DNA of 64,000 bases from NCBI GenBank assembly GCA_907165275.2, contig OU015649.1, forward strand, positions 1,394,001-1,458,000, in the 5' to 3' direction. Shown here piece after piece: positions 1 through 13,100 of this stretch (positions are counted from its first letter, which is position 1; every line of letters starts with the position of its first letter). The translations under genes were made by a program, and so were the position numbers. This DNA is from Zygaena filipendulae (Eukaryota; Arthropoda; Insecta; Lepidoptera; Zygaenidae). Under the pieces are notes generated by a model. It was not told where the DNA came from, made no database searches, and saw nothing but the letters and a program-made list of their open reading frames with translations.

Positions 1-62
1 AGTGCCGCTGCGCGGGGCACTGACCCGCCACTCGACGCGACCGTGCGGGGTGGGGCACTGAC

Positions 63-217
63 CGTGATGTTCCTGGCGGAGCCGGCGCGCGAGGTGTAGG
101 CGGTGAGGTTGAGCTCGCGCACGTACAGGTACAGCAGCGCGCGGTACTGCCAGTGCGGCGCCGCCACGCCCGCCGACGGGAACGGCAGGATCTCCTTGCA
201 CGGCCGCACGTTGTCGT
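63..217 (-). CDS. Zir: Zir exon, start of DHR-1
   Basis: Acceptor ACGTACAG, donor GTCAGT at 62-57. Reads DDNVRPCKEILPFPSAGVAA then LLYLYVRELNLTAYTSRAGS and ARNIT. DOCK7 has [33 protein letters not shown] here, the opening strands of the lipid-binding DHR-1 domain. Later exons lie beyond the left edge. Confidence 0.93.
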
Positions 218-3200
218 CTGTACGTGTACCGCGGCGCGCCGGTGGGTTAGGCTCGGAACATGCTACACTTCAAAATAGTGACTCCCAACCCCATTTTGAT
301 ACCTATTGTTTAGGCAATGTAGACGGGCATTCGCGCTACGTTTGCAAACAAAGTAAGTAAGTATGAGCGACGTAAACGTATGGAGCTTCTGGGGACGGCC
401 TACCCAGAACCAGAGGACTTTAGGCTCTTACCCCTCCACTGCACACTAGCCTTCGCCGCCGAGGTTTTCAGGGAGTAGAGGGAGAAGCATAGGATGGGGA
501 TGGTACAAAAGATCCCAAGGGTCGAAGTACCGAGGCTTTACTTGCCTACCCCATTGACTAAGATAAGATAAGTATGAGTGAATAATAATAGTATGAGCGA
601 ATAATAATAATTCACTTCACAACACACGGATCTACTTGATCCCACACTAAGCTATAAGTTTGTGTCGTGGAAACCAAGCAACACGTGATATATATTACAT
701 AGAATTACATGTTCTATAGATATATAAACACACCCAGACTGGAAAGTGGAACCCTGTGTTCATCACACAAAGTGCACCCCCGCCGGGAATCGAACCCGGA
801 ACCTCTTGATTATTTCGGAAACAGAAACTAACATAAATAAATAAGCGTAGTTTTGTGTGCTAAATACAATCACCCAACGACAATGAGTCACTATATGAGT
901 TGATACCCTAATGTCTATCTGTCCCGCGGTGGAGGAGCGACTGACCGGAGTAGGGCGCCAGCTTGGCCAGCTCGGGCGTGAGCGCGTTGCGCAGCTCGTC
1001 GGGGCACGGCGACACCTCGAGCTTGAGCGTGCCCGGGACGCACTTGAGCTTCTTGGGCGCGGAGCTGGGCCGCTTGATCTCCATCAGGAACTTGCACAGG
1101 TCCTCGTCGCGCAGTTTGTCCGTCTCCTGCCAATATGCCGAACACTTTGTATCACCAACAATGAACTAGGCTTCTGCCATAAAGTTTGTCAACTTCGAAT
1201 AAAATTATTTGACTTTGAGTAAATGGGTAGGTTCTAACATCCCTACTTTATAATAAATGCGAAAGTAACTATTGTCTGTTTGTCTGTTACGCATTCACGT
1301 GTTAACGGCCCAACCGATGATGGTAAAATTTTGTACACATGTTGTCAGAGGTACAGAGAAGGATATAGGAAACTTTTTATCCCGGAATTCCCGCGGGAAC
1401 TCTGAAATTAATGCCGGTAAAATCTCATGAATTTTGCATGTAAACGTTGTCGTCAGGGACTAATAGAATAGAATAAAATTTATTTCTCTAAAACACACAA
1501 GAATAATAAACAAACATGGTATTTTGTATTCCTGCGGGATCTCCGTAAAGTGTGTATGTATGTAATATATTTATTCACAAAAGATTTTCACACTTTCATT
1601 TAGACCCCGCAAAACTGCTTACACAGTTTGACTGCAGGTAACTCGCTTTATATAAACATAGCTTATAAATTATTAAACTAGGTTATCTTAAAACAAATTT
1701 ACGTAAGTAAGTGGTTACAACGTACTTAACAAGTGTTTTTTAATAAACTTTTAAATTTAACAAGTGTAGGCTCACGTCTTATGTCCTCGGGTAAGCTATT
1801 GAGTAAATATGGAACTCGTTTTATTAACGTTCTGTCTCTCCTTTGGACATTGACCAGTTTGTTGTGCCAGTTTTATGATGCACCAGATCAGTGAAACGAT
1901 CCTGTTTCCGCGGGGAACAGCTATTAGTACGATACGCGCGCGCACCCACCTGCTTGAAGAAGCTGGTGAGCGTGATGACGATGGGCTTGAAGGTGTCGAG
2001 CTGGTGCGCCAGGTCGGGGTGCGCGGCGGCGGCGGGCGGCGCGGGCGCGGCGGCGCCGGGCGCGGGCGCGGCGCGCCGCTCCACCGAGCCCTTGCGCGTC
2101 AGCGAGCCGCCCACCTCGCCCGCGCGCCGCCGCAGCTGCTCCAGGCTGCTGGTCGACGCCTTGCGGTCTGAGGCACGAGACAACACCTTTACTATGGGTA
2201 CGTTCCGTTATCACCGATAGCACTGTAACGTAGGACGTCAATGGGCATGTTGGCTAATTTTTTTTTTTAGTCCGTCAAAAAATAACGGCGATACATTGAG
2301 TTGAAATTTCGCGTGACGTCTCTAACCGGTACAGTTTGTATGGCGACTTATAGCGGTTAGTGACGTCACGAGCCGCTACCCTAAACTTTAATGCGCTTTA
2401 ATTCTGTATATTTTCATTTATTGAAAAAGCAAAAAATACATGTCTACTGCTTTTTTATTTTCTAACTGAGGGACTAATTAGAATTTTAATTTTCAAAAGT
2501 CGTCAACATCCCTAATGCGAAGCCGTTCCTTTACAGGGTATGTTCCGTTATTACTGACAGCACTAGCCCAGTGTTGTTACTGAGGAGAAATGCGTTTCGT
2601 TATAGCCTACAGTATACTGTCGCAGTATCCTAGGGCAGACAGTATGGCGACGATCTGGCGTTTTCGAGGTATGGTGCTCTCAGATCAATGATTGGTCAAC
2701 CGCGTAGGTCACTGGCAGACAGCTGATGTTATAAGGAGTAACTTAGGCTACTTTTATTTCAGAAAAAAATAGTTCCTGCGGGAATTCCGAAACTCACGCG
2801 CGAGAAACCATGAGGAACAGCTAGTTTTTAAATAATGCAAATGTTAAGCTACTGGTACTAGATGGCGAGTAGTAGGCTGTAAGTAGTGACCGACCCAGGC
2901 TGTTGGTGTTGGAGCCGGCGAGGCTGGCGCCGTCCGGCTCCCGCTCGAGGCTGTTGCTGCCGCTGAGGATGTTCAGCAGCGACACGGCGCTCCACGCGAG
3001 CGGCATGCGGTACTTGCCGAGCCGCGCGCACGCCGCCGCCGCCGCCGCGCGCGCCTTCTCGCGGTTCTGGCGAGAGATACGAGTACAGGTACGTTATGAT
3101 ACGAGTACAGGTACGTTATGATACGAGTACAGGTACGTTATGATACGAGTACAGGTACGTTATGATACGAGTACAGGTACGTTATGATACGAGTACAGGT

Positions 3201-4150
3201 ACGTTATGATACGAGAACAGGTACGTTATGATACGAGTACAGGTACGTTATGATACGAGTACAGGTACGTTATGATACGAGTACAGGTACGTTATGATAC
3301 GAGTACAGGTACGTTATGATACGAGTACCGGTACATCATGACACGAGTACAGGTACATTATAATATGAGTGTCGGTATCGGTACATTCTGACGCGAGCAC
3401 CTGTACAATGTGCATCATGACACGAGTACCGGTACATTACGATACGACTACAGGTACAATATGATACGAGTACAGGTACATTGTGACGAAGCGAAAACAG
3501 CCGCAACCGTGCGCACCTTGTCGTCCTTGATGTAGGGCTCGACGCACTCGTTGACGTCGCCCTGCAGCACCTTCTCGAGGCGCACCACGAGGAACACGTC
3601 GGGCGAGGCGGCGCGCACGTCCAGCACGGCGGCGCGCGCCAGCGTCGAGCGGTCGGCGGGCGGCGCCGCGCCCAGCATCTGGCGCGTGCACTCCGAGCTC
3701 AGGTTGAAGTGGAAGCTCTCCGACAGCTTGCGCCGCTCGCGCGCGTCGTACAGCGCCAGCGACGCGAACAGCGGCTCCACGTCCAGCTCCAGCCTGCGAG
3801 CCGGCCGTGGTTGATTACTGTCTTATTTACTGTAATATGTTAGTAGTACTAGTATGATACAATGGGTTTTCCATTAAGCTGCTATATTATACCCGACGAC
3901 CCGTTTGGCGCAGAGGTCGCCATGCCTACCCGCTAATCAAGGGGTTCCGGGTTCGATTCCCGGTGGAGGTGGACTTTATGTGATGAACACAGGGTTCCAT
4001 TTTCCAGTCTGGCTGTGTTTATAAATATATATCTATAGTATAATATATAAGTAATTCTATGTAGTATATACCACGTGTTGCTTGGTTTCCACGACACAAG
4101 CTAATAATAGCTTACTGTGGGATCAAGTAGATCTGTGTGTTGTGATGTGG

Positions 4151-4183
<33 letters not shown>

Positions 4184-7100
4184 CCATTAAGTTCCAGAAG
4201 AAATTGGATGGCGCAATAATACACGATTAGATTTTTTTACAATTAGAATATACTATACAGTCTTATAATTTATCAAAATCGGTCCCGAGAGTCGTTTGAG
4301 CATTTTCCGCTACTCGTCGTAGTTTCGAATTTGGTTCACACCAAAAATTCATTCTGTATTCTACATACATCTATATAATATATAAAATCCTGTCTTGAAT
4401 ATCAACGCACAGCCGCTGACCGTAGAGACCTGAAACTTGGAGGGTGTGTTCTTTGTATAAGTCCGATAAGAAAGAATTTTTGAAATTTCAACCCCTCAGG
4501 GGGTGAAAAAGGTTTGCAAAGTTTGTATGGAACAATTCCGCGGAACTTCGAAATTATCGCGGGTAAAACCGTGCGGGACAGCTAGTATTATACAATATAA
4601 TTAAAAATTACTATTATATTATTCAATGTTTAAGCTGGTGTATCTGTTCGCTAAATAAATAAATAAACAGTATAGACTATAGACCCTCACTTGAGCTGAT
4701 GGCACTGGACCAAGATCCTGTGGCCCATGATCTCGGCGGGCATCTCCGCCGCCAGCCGCCGCTCCACGGGCTCCTCCTCCTCCAGGTAGGGAGTGTACAG
4801 CCCCAGCAGGTCAGCCTGACGGTTCTCCAGTCTGTAAACAAAGTATTTCAATTTTAAAAATACATGTCTTAACACTGACAGGTTGATTAATGAAAAGCCC
4901 AATATAGAAACTTAGAGATTTTTCACTACAGACTTCAACAACAACACTATGTAAAATGACATTGTTCTAGTTCTTGACAATTCTTGCAACTCAAACATTA
5001 GTTACATGAAATTTCATTCATTCATTCATATTGATTTTATTCGAAAGGTGCTTTGAATAACCCTTAGGTACGATCGATTTTTATTATAGATAGATATATT
5101 ATTATCTATGGAACTATTATGTGATTTTTAGATTTTGTTTTCACTTGTTGTTACAAAAGTGAACATTTTCGTTCGTGTTTTCCGTTTTTGTTTGTTTTCT
5201 AATCTTAAATGAGTCAAAATAACTTTATAAATAATAATATAATCATAAGGTTATAAGATATTGTGTTTGTCGCAAAAAGGAGAGTAACATAAGTATCCGA
5301 ATACCCCACTTCTGATGTAGGAAATAAGGATAGATAGGAATATGGAACTATAATAAGCAATTGCACCAACATAGTTATAGATAATACAGCATACCAGATA
5401 TCCGTAGGGAACACGGAGCAGTGCCTGGGACTTGCGACCCAGGTGTAGGTTTAATGGGGCCCCTTTACAATGCATGAACGCTCACCTCCACTGCCCGTGC
5501 TCCCGACTTAAGCAAACCTCTGGAAAGTATTAGATGACACAGCACACGTAATCACTATTAGATTGATACGACACTGATACGACACTATAACTGCACTGCA
5601 CCGAACACAAAGTAACAATGAACCGCGGCTTACGCATACCCGCGTATTATATCAAGTTCTAACAAAGACGAGTCGGGCAATGGAGTGGAGCGGGGGAACG
5701 GACGACTACTATACGTCGGCGGGAAACATTATTGATAACGAAACTACCCTCACGCCGACACGGCCATACTGACATGCGCACGTCCTCGTGCGCTTTAAGA
5801 ACAGGAAGACATTTGAGAAAGACAATTAATGTTAACGCTCGTTCATCCTGACATAGAACTTAACGTCAACCTTAATTGCAATGGTACAATTCAGCCATTC
5901 AAAAATTAAAAAGTATTAACGATTTCTCAGAATCTCAAACTGGTTTTTCACCATTGCCAGTCCGAACCGATTGTCCCTATGGCTACCGTAGCTCGACCGA
6001 ACCAATTGTTTTGTTCCTGTAACTACAGTCACCATTGCTAGTCCGGACCCATTGTCCCTATAGCGTAATAGCTAGTCCGAATCGATTTTTCCTCTAACTA
6101 TTACCATCGCTAGTCCGAACCACATGTTCCTATAGCTACGTTCAATCTCATTCGAGATTGCATGGACCATTTGTCCCTTTCCTAAATCACTCACATTTTT
6201 TATTTTTTTAACAAAACTTTTTTTTTTTTTTTTAGTTTTCGTTTTATTCTCTTTGTTTTATCCTCATTCTTTTATTCTCATTCTTTTAGGGTTTTTTTTT
6301 CTTTTTTTTTTATTCTCTTTTTGTTTGTCTTTGTCTTTTGTTGATCTACGCTTTGTTACTTTCTACTGAACTACATACTTTCATCTACCAACTCGCCGAC
6401 ACGCTATCCTCACTGTCGCAAACTGAACGTTAACTCATTAACTCAATACCGAGCACCGACCAACCTCCGAGTGTTACTCGTACTATTGTAAAACTTAATT
6501 GAAAATGCTACGAACCGGATTACTTATTTCACACATTAACAACCGAACAATTTCTGTCAAGCGGTAGTAAAAAGTCACAACTACCCTACAGAAACACTAC
6601 ACATGGAAGAAGAGAGAATCAACGGCATTCAGGACGTAGGTAATCGGTGATTACGAAAGATTCAATCTGATTTTCTAGAATTTACAGCCTTAAAACCTGA
6701 ATAACGATGGCTGGGTACGTGGGTAGATTAAAAATTATCTCTCTTACACAAAGGACAAAAGTTGAAATCAACAAGATTTCAACCCCACGGTTGGAATTCC
6801 AGTAATGAGTTACGGACAAAGCTTTTTAACTGTCGGGTGGATGAGAAAACAGTTAAAATATTGCAGCACGCATCAAAATTCTAAACAACTAGGTAGATAT
6901 GATTATATCACAAAACTTAATGGACAAAGGTATCGAAACCTTTGAAATTCTGAAATTCGATTCAAATAATTCACATTTACTAGTTAAAGCAATTCATTTT
7001 ACATGAAATAATAAAAAATAGTAAAACGTCAGGATCTATGTAAAACGTAATATTTGACCGAGAGAAACCGAACGTAGGAAACTTATTGGCAGAAATGTGG

Positions 7101-10100
7101 ACGCAAGTAATATCCCAATTCTGATGTCGCAAAAAGGAGAGTAACATAAGTATCCGAATACCCCACTTCTGATGTAGGAAATAAGGATAGATAGGAATAT
7201 GGAACTATAATAAGCAATTGCACCAACATAGTTATAGATAATACAGCATACCAGATATCCGTAGGGAACACGGAGCAGTGCCTGGGACTTGCGACCCAGG
7301 TGTAGGTTTAATGGGGCCCCTTTACAATGCATGAACGCTCACCTCCACTGCCCGTGCTCCCGACTTAAGCAAACCTCTGGAAAGTATTAGATGACACAGC
7401 ACACGTAATCACTATTAGATTGATACGACACTGATACGACACTATAACTGCACTGCACCGAACACAAAGTAACAATGAACCGCGGCTTACGCATACCCGC
7501 GTATTATATCAAGTTCTAACAAAGACGAGTCGGGCAATGGAGTGGAGCGGGGAAACGGACGACTACTATACGTCGGCGGGAAACATTATTGATAACGAAA
7601 CTACCCTCACGCCGACATGTTTATTCGTAGCTATTTTGTACTGTTTGTTTTCTAAAGACTGAACAAATAATATTAATAGCTGACCTTTATACCAGGGACT
7701 GCGACCTTTTGGGGGAGTGCAGTGTGACCTTTATACAGGGGCGTAGTGTCAATGCCGAGACCTTTGCAGGTTAATTAAAATAAGGCTACAAATCTTTAGC
7801 ATAGTAAATAAAAGGGCGATTTTCTTTTTGATGATTCTATTTTCCAACCTTTTCATAACATAAGGCTGATATACCTTTAAGAATATTAAACAATAATGAG
7901 ACGTCATTGACCGATGACCTCTCTGGGTTCTCTGTTAAAAATACAAGAGCACGGCTCATACTCGACGGTGCATCGATATAAATTTAAAATTTTTGTTACT
8001 TGCGTGCATATTTTCTTAGTTGTGGTCACGATCCCGCGGGTATTTCAAGATAAAAGTACTCACTATCCTACATTTTTTTCTGACAACGTGTAGGTAGTAT
8101 GCAAAATTTAATGTACATAGTTTCTTCCGCGTTAATTTCAGAGTTCCTGTGGGAATTCTGGGATAAAAAGTGACCTACGGCCTTCTTTGTACCCTTGACA
8201 ACGTGTATGCAAAATTTCGTGGTGATTGGTTGAGCCGTTCAGCTGTGAAAGCGTAACAAATAAACAAACTCACCTTCGAATTTACTTTAGTAAGGACTAG
8301 CTGTGCCCCGCGTTTTCATCCGCGTTAATTTCAGAGATCCTGCGGGAATTCTGGGATAAAAAGTAGCCTAAATTACTCCTTACAACATCAGCTATCTGTC
8401 AGTGAAAGTTCCGTTAAAATCGGCCCAGCTGTTTCAGAGATTAGCCGGACTAAACAGACAGAAAGACAGAGAAAAATCTTAAAAAAATGTTTTTTTTTTT
8501 AAATGTAAGTAGCGTATAAAATTTCATGTGCATTCAGTGAAAAGCTGTTTATTTGGAATTACAAACGGACACTTCAATTTTATTTATGTGTATAGATAGT
8601 AAGTACATGTCATCGATTCGGCTGACCTTCTGGCTTCGTTGATGGCATCGAGCTGGTCGAGCGGCCTCCTCTCGAACAGGTCCGGCAGCAGCGGGTCCGA
8701 GGACGAGCTGCGCAGGTCGAGGCTGGCCCACGAGCCGCGCGGCGTCAGCGTCTCGTTGCACGACGACGCCGACGACGCGGACGCCACCGACTGCCGCCCG
8801 CTCGACGGCTGCGACTCCGGCTGCACGCACGCACGCACGCACACACACAAGAGGGTTAATGTTAAGAGGACGTGATAACAGTTAACACTGCTATAGAGGC
8901 TGTTATTGTCGCTAGAGTCGGATTTTGGGTGATGAAACACTAATGGTACCCAAGAGACGGATACAGAAGAAGAGGTAGACAATACCGAAGGTGGGAGGAT
9001 GAAATTGTAAGAGAGGCTGGTAGAACATGGACGAGATTGGCTCGATGCAGAGAGGAGTGGAGGGAGCTGGGGGAGGCTAATGCCAACAGGCAAACGGATA
9101 CGAACCTAATGTTTTATTTATACTTATTGTACTATGATAATTCGAGGTATCTGAACATTGGCTAATAAATAAATAAAAAATAAATAACGCGTCGCGTTAA
9201 GATATGGCGCCACTTAAATTGCTTTTCCCTCGTGTTCAAAGAAGTTTCACTCTAAAAAAATATATTCATAACGTTTCTTTTGTCATAAAGATTATAAATT
9301 TCTTATATTTTTGCATCTGGAGCGTTTGGGATTGTTTTTAGGACGCTCGTTATGGGCAAGAAATGTTGTTGGTCATAGTGAATAAGGGCCCTGGTGTGTG
9401 ACGTGTGTCGTGTGCGAGCCCGACCTGTTGCGCGGCGAGGTCCTCGGCGGAGGCGCCCTCGGGCTCCGCGTCCACCTCGTAGTGGTGGCGCGGCGCCGCC
9501 TGCAGCCGCTCCAGCCGCTCGGCGAGCCGCTCGCGGCAGTAGGCCGAGCCGCTGTGCGCGCGGCACTTGTACTCCACCACCGAGTAGTCGGACGTGTACG
9601 TGCGGATGCAGTCGCGGACGAACATCGGCGCTTTTGTGCTGCGGCAACGACTTTATCGTCACTACTTACTACTCATTTGTACATAATCCTTGTTTGGAAT
9701 TGAAAACGTTTCAACACATTTGATAATTACTAGCTGTGCCCAGCGGTTTGACCCGCGGTAATTTTGAAATTCTCGCGGAATTCCGGGATAAAAAGTATCC
9801 TTCTCTGTACTCCTGACAACGTGCTTGTCAAATTTCATCCAAATCCGTTTTAGCCGTTTTTGCGTGATTGAGTAACAAACATCCACACTTTCACATTTAT
9901 AATATTAATATAATATTAGATAATGAGCCTTTTTACTTACACGGAGCTCACTTACCCTAACTCAAGTAGTTATTGTTTCTAATGGATAATTTAATCGTAA
10001 AATTTTGATTCATACATACATAAATCAGAAATGATTCAGACAGAATGATTTTTGTAGGATCAAGTCAGTAATGAATAGTTTACCTCGTACAAACAAAAAA

Positions 10101-13100
10101 GCAACTTATCGTATTTATAATATACAGCTGTCCACTGCGGTTTTACCCGCTGTAATTTCTGAGTTCCCGCGGGAGTTTCGGGATAAAAAGATCCCTATGT
10201 CACTCAGGACTACCGTGGCTTTCTATAAGTGAAAGAATTCCAGTTCAGTAGATCCAGAGATAACCCCTACAACGACATAAACTCTCAAACTCACAATTAA
10301 CAAACTTATAATATTAATATACTTAGATTGATCTGGTTAGTTCTAACTTGCAAATGTTCACAGTGTGCGGTCAGCTAAAGTGTTATATTTCCAGTTGTCA
10401 TAATAGAATAGTCTTACAGATCCTCGTCGGGCAGCACGTGCGTGACGGTGCGTATGCGCCGCGGCACCGTCAGCAGCTCTATGTCGTTGGCGGGGTACGC
10501 GAGCGGGTCGCGCTCGCCGACCAGCCGCTCGCACACCTCCTCATAGTCCGGTGGCTCGATCATGTCGCACAGTGATATCTGGCATGTGGAAAATTTATTA
10601 TTTTCTCTTTCTTTATTTAAATACCAGCTGTATCATAGAGTTTCACCCGCATTTTCTTGCACCACGGACCCAATATGGAAAAAGGTCAATTCTTTTTGAA
10701 GGAGCACAACTCTTTAACCAGCTACCAAACTATGTAAAGGATTCAGAATCACTGCCAAAATTCAAATTTCAACTAAAAGATCACATTATAGAAAAATATT
10801 TAAATTAGTTAGTAAATCGTGTCAAACAGACGTGAGTGTTGTATGTTTCAGATAGTTATTTACTTACATTTGATTTATAGCCCTATTTTTCTCATTTTAA
10901 GTGAATAATATGTAATTTGTTCTTATGAGAAATAAACACTTAAAACCTAAACCTTTCGGAGTTCCCAAGGGAATTCCGGGATAGGACATTACCCCTACCC
11001 CTGACATTGTGTATGCAAAATTTCATAATGATATCACTTTCACATTATATATATTCACATTGAATCTATTTCTTACATATTTTTAAAAAAAGAGATTAAG
11101 TATGTTATTTATTATCTCTCTTTCTTACAAAAAATGCAAGAAAGAGATAAAACAATGAATATTCACATTATTGTGATGAGTATCAGTCAGGGGACATTTG
11201 CATTTTTCATGTTTTCTGTTAAGTTGTTCCTTATTTCAGGGAATTCTAGCATTATGTTATGTCAACACTGTTATTTAGTTCTTATCCCCTCAATCGTTGG
11301 TAGGGTTGTGGGTATAAATACTAGGGTCAGGACAGGTGAGTATCATTGTAGTTATTCTGCTTGACTTAAGTGATCATAAGAAGTGTGCTATTTCTATTAT
11401 ATACAATATAGTATATTATGTGAGATTGCAATAATTATAGTAATGAGGATAAAAGTATAGTTATCTCAAGGAGTTAGTTTCTTTACACATCATTGACAAT
11501 GATTAGTCTGCAAAACCAAAGCATGTTGAACAAATATGATGTACAGTATATTTACATTTAAACAATCTGATTGTTATGTTGGGTGAGTGAGGTTTTAGCT
11601 GAGATTGGGAATATGTCACATAACTTACAGTCAGTTTCTGCAAAGGACCCTCATGAAAATATTACTGGAGTAGTGGACCAATGGATGGTGTACATAGACA
11701 GTTTAGGATAAGGCCAATTCATAACCTGTATGAAACCAAGTGGGTTTAAATTTATTTCAGATGATAATGTGATTAGAATATTTATTTTTAAAGGTTTTAC
11801 TCAATTAAAAAAGCTTTTGAGCTGTAACTGTAGTAAATTTTTTTCAAGTACATTTATACCTAAGTGAACTTAACAAGCCACTAAGAAATGTACTTAACTG
11901 TGAAATGAATTTTTAACTTTTATATCTAACTTTATTACACAACAGTATGGAGACTGCTATAGGATCTTTACCGACGGATCGAAGGATGGAGCAATTAGCG
12001 GTGCAGCTTTTTTTGATCCTTCACAAGGTTCCTACGTTAAGCTTAAGATCGATTCGGATATTTCGATCATGCACACAGAATTGATTGCGATTGCGGAAGC
12101 TCTAGCTTACATCGAATCAATTAATTTAGATAAATTTGTTATTCTAACAGACTCTAAAAGTTCTTTGCAACATTTGGCTCGGTGTACCTCGCAATCAACG
12201 CGAGGAATCCCGATAGCCTATCGAATTCTAGAATCGATCTTACGCTTACAATCTAAAAATGCGAAAATATTTCTGCAATGGATTCCCTCGCATATACAGT
12301 TAAAGGAAAATGACGCTGTGGACCTCTTAGCTAAACAAGCTACCGTAGATGGTAACCCAACGCGAACAATCCCGCTGTTTTCGGACGGTGTTAAAAATGT
12401 AAAAGATAATTGCAGATCCTTGTGGCAAGAATACTTTGATGAAAGATCAAAGGAAAAGGGTATCTGGTATCGAACAATCCAGCCACAGGTTTCCAAATAT
12501 CCTTGGATTGATAATTGTGTTATGAACCGTAGGACCTTAGTGATGGCGCTCAGGCTTCGTTCCGCACACATCCCATCAAAAAAGTTCGCATTTCTAATGA
12601 AAAAAATATCATCTCCCAACTGTGCTGAGTGTGGGGTGATAGAAGATGTACAACATATTTTGTTGGAGTGTGTGCGAAACGAAAGTTATAGAAGATTGTG
12701 TTTTGGTCGGAGGAAAATGGATGTAGGACTATGTAATGTTATTTTAGCTCAACCAATGTCAGATCAAGCCAGTCAATTTTATAAATTAGCAGATTTAGCT
12801 TTAAGCAACTGAGTGTATTTTTGTTTGACATACCGGGCGATGTGGTCGCTAAGCGACAAAGCCCTTTAAATAAATTAAAAAAAAAAAAAAAAAAAAAAAC
12901 TTTTATATCTATGGTTTATAAGCGAGGATTGCAGTAATATTGAACAAAAGGAAACCTACATCAAGAATTAAGAATTATCTATTTTTTAACATAAGTATCT
13001 AAATCATGCGAGCATTATATTTTAACAAAAAATAGACAGAAAAAAAGAATGTAAGCACAATAAGATTTAGATCTTACCTATCTAATTAGAGTATAGGTTA

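Larger units (their letters stand above)
5268..7617. mobile_element. Nonautonomous LTR retroelement, very young
   Basis: Two direct 493-bp LTRs (5268-5760, 7125-7617), each TGTCG...CGACA, differ at a single base (g at about 5695, a at about 7552). The flanking duplication is TGTT (5264-5267, 7618-7621). The 1364-bp interior has no coding frame of note, so movement would depend on proteins from another element. No clear tRNA primer site or polypurine tract was seen, so orientation is open. Inserted in the Zir intron between exons 4691-4831 and 8627-8820. Confidence 0.93.

Noticed and set aside
3076..3487. Regular repeats that could suggest a CRISPR array.
   Set aside because: Units are contiguous 22-mers with no spacers, in an insect intron; this is a minisatellite.
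3895..3970. Possible functional tRNA gene (A and B boxes present).
   Set aside because: No cloverleaf acceptor pairing or anticodon arm of a normal tRNA; it continues into the SINE body and ATT tail and has relatives at 601 and 63448.
5214..5475. Minus-strand frames of 66-98 codons repeated at 7036-7332.
   Set aside because: They are parts of the two LTRs; the duplication explains why they recur, and hydrophobic runs come from AT-rich DNA.
9303..9723. Several overlapping open frames of about 100 codons on both strands.
   Set aside because: GC-rich Zir exon 9425-9638 leaves all other frames free of stops by composition; the Arg/Ala-rich translations have no domain.
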